A DNA stretch of 64,000 bases from Chryseobacterium capnotolerans (lineage in GTDB: Bacteria > Bacteroidota > Bacteroidia > Flavobacteriales > Weeksellaceae): assembly GCF_021278965.1 (NCBI RefSeq), contig NZ_CP065589.1, positions 1,741,001-1,805,000 on the forward strand, given 5' to 3'. The translations under genes and the position numbers were made by a program. Positions 62,847 through 64,000 of this stretch are shown here, piece after piece. The notes beneath the pieces are model-generated. The model did no database searches. It was not told the DNA's origin and saw only the letters and a program-made list of their open reading frames with translations. How positions within the stretch are numbered: the first letter of the stretch is position 1; every line of letters begins with the position of its first letter.

Positions 62847-63971
62847 TTAGTTCTTAACGCTTTGTTGTTGTGGTTTAACTTCTACAGGGTTTTCGGTATT
62901 GTCATAGAATAGCCATTCAATAGCTCTTGGGAATTCCTGTGACCAGTAAAATTCGCTGTGAGTCCCGTCAGGATTGATGCTGGTTCTGAATTCAAAGTCG
63001 AAAAGATTCTTTTTTTCCCATCTTTTCAGGTATTCTTCGAAAATATGAATTCTTTTTACCATTTTGGAGCCTTCCTGCCCGCCACCATATAAATATATTT
63101 TTGTTTTAAATGGAACCCGGAAGTTCATCATCGGAAAGTTATTGTTCGGTTCTACCCACAGAGAGGGTGAGAAGATCAATAATTTGGAATAGACTTCAGG
63201 ATAAAGAAAGCCACTGTAGATACTGATCAATGCACCCAGCGAACTGCCTCCGATTCCTGTGTTGTCTCGGTCTTTTTTTGTGCGATAATTTTCATCTACA
63301 TAAGGTTTTAAAGTATCGGTGATAAAGCGAATGTATTTTTTTCCTTCAGAGCCATTGGCTACATTGTCGTTATCAAAGATATATTCTTTGATCCGGTCTT
63401 CGCTTCCATGTTCTATGGCAATGATGATAACGTCACCACGTCCGTATTCTGCAAGGATGGAGAGCTTTTTATCAATTTCCCAGTTTCCGAAACCGCTTCC
63501 TTCGTTAAAAAGATTTTGAGCATCCTGAAGATATAAAACAGGATAGCTTTTATCTGAAGTATGGTAGTCATAAGGAAGTACTGCCCATATTTTACGGTAA
63601 CGATCCAGTTGTGGAATGTAGAATTTTTCAGAAATTACCTCAGCAGTAGGGAAGAACTCTTCTTTGAAGGGTCCCCAGTTTAACCTCCATTTTTCTATAG
63701 TATCAGATGCTTTCTGTAGTAATTTTTTTATTTTTCGGTTAGGAGTGATATTTCCATATTTATCCAGTTCTACATTTTCCCAGCCTCCTTTGGTGAATTT
63801 GTACTCAATCTCATCGGCAAGTTTGTCATTTTCAATTTCTATGAAATAATGCCGCGAATCTAATTGTTTGAGCTGATAATTATAATCTTTTGGATTCCAA
63901 TTGTTGAAATTCCCGGTGATAAATACCGGCCTGTCATCTTTTTCATCAGTATAAAGTTCAAACCTCATCAT
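62847..63971 (-). CDS. Esterase with N-terminal glycogen-binding-type E-set domain
   Basis: It has 374 residues. The start (FELYTDEKDDRPVFITGNFNNWNPKDYNYQL, about 4-34) is an AMPK/CBM48-like beta sandwich as found in front of enterochelin-esterase-like hydrolases. The hydrolase has VLYLQDAQNLF, GIGGSSLGALIS (nucleophile Ser, about 245) and DGTHSEFYW (His near 338). It is cytoplasmic by sequence. 5 bp before the aminopeptidase gene, so they are co-transcribed. Confidence 0.85.
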   Translation of the reverse strand: MMRFELYTDEKDDRPVFITGNFNNWNPKDYNYQLKQLDSRHYFIEIENDKLADEIEYKFTKGGWENVELDKYGNITPNRKIKKLLQKASDTIEKWRLNWGPFKEEFFPTAEVISEKFYIPQLDRYRKIWAVLPYDYHTSDKSYPVLYLQDAQNLFNEGSGFGNWEIDKKLSILAEYGRGDVIIIAIEHGSEDRIKEYIFDNDNVANGSEGKKYIRFITDTLKPYVDENYRTKKDRDNTGIGGSSLGALISIYSGFLYPEVYSKLLIFSPSLWVEPNNNFPMMNFRVPFKTKIYLYGGGQEGSKMVKRIHIFEEYLKRWEKKNLFDFEFRTSINPDGTHSEFYWSQEFPRAIEWLFYDNTENPVEVKPQQQSVKN

Positions 63972-64000
63972 AAGTGTTTAATTAATATTAGTTTGCTAAA

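Noticed and set aside
1..64000. tRNA, rRNA, CRISPR arrays, prophage or insertion sequences
   Set aside because: No cloverleaf, repeat-spacer array, transposase or integrase motif was recognised; the repeats found are short dispersed elements.

Overview
This window is from a member of the Bacteroidota, most likely Chryseobacterium or a close Weeksellaceae/Flavobacteriales relative. The DNA is A+T-rich. Several promoters fit the Bacteroidota pattern TTTG-N19-TAnnTTTG, and Shine-Dalgarno sites are not evident. The protein families also fit: a large secreted metzincin protease with Fn3 repeats, DUF4476, KTSC, WG-repeat and SHOCT proteins, and a tailless SSB. Genus is inferred from protein style, not from a marker gene.

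Layout. 1-8.5 kb: a partial secreted metalloprotease, tatC, a DJ-1/PfpI protein, a Crp-type regulator, kdsD and recQ. 8.9-15.7 kb: a GT4 glycosyltransferase, a periplasmic cupin, a small membrane protein with an uncertain start, lpdA, a DUF4476 protein and a CvfB-like S1 protein. 15.9-22.2 kb: a TetR-TolC-adaptor-RND efflux operon with a clear promoter and two direct-repeat operator candidates. 22.5-33.4 kb: accessory genes, namely a J-domain/KTSC protein, a retropepsin-like protease, two tandem secreted paralogues, a TPR protein next to a WG/Sel1 protein, and two tandem tiny membrane proteins. 33.3-43.3 kb: small metabolic and regulatory genes, three of which (DUF2750, TIGR01777 epimerase, iron-type alcohol dehydrogenase) are each broken by one surplus base in a homopolymer. 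43.5-48.4 kb: hisS and a three-member PH-SHOCT family with a GNAT gene inside it.

48.5-64 kb is the most interesting part. It holds a complete cyanophycin cycle (synthetase cphA, cyanophycinase cphB, isoaspartyl dipeptidase iaaA, plus an unknown acidic protein). Downstream lies a large amide-bond-forming cluster: three different ATP-grasp ligases, a GCS2-type carboxylate-amine ligase, a class I glutamine amidotransferase, two alpha/beta-hydrolase esterases, an M17 aminopeptidase (with a one-base frameshift) and a 92-residue unknown protein. The cluster looks like a pathway that makes, trims and recycles a non-ribosomal peptide or amino-acid conjugate. No product can be named from sequence.

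The intergenic regions carry several dispersed repeat families: palindromes of the CTATGTnnCTATGT type with compensatory changes between copies, CTCTCGCAGAT-type inverted repeats, GCCACnnATTCACGAAT elements and GGAAG-rich relics. No tRNA, rRNA, CRISPR array, prophage or insertion sequence was recognised.
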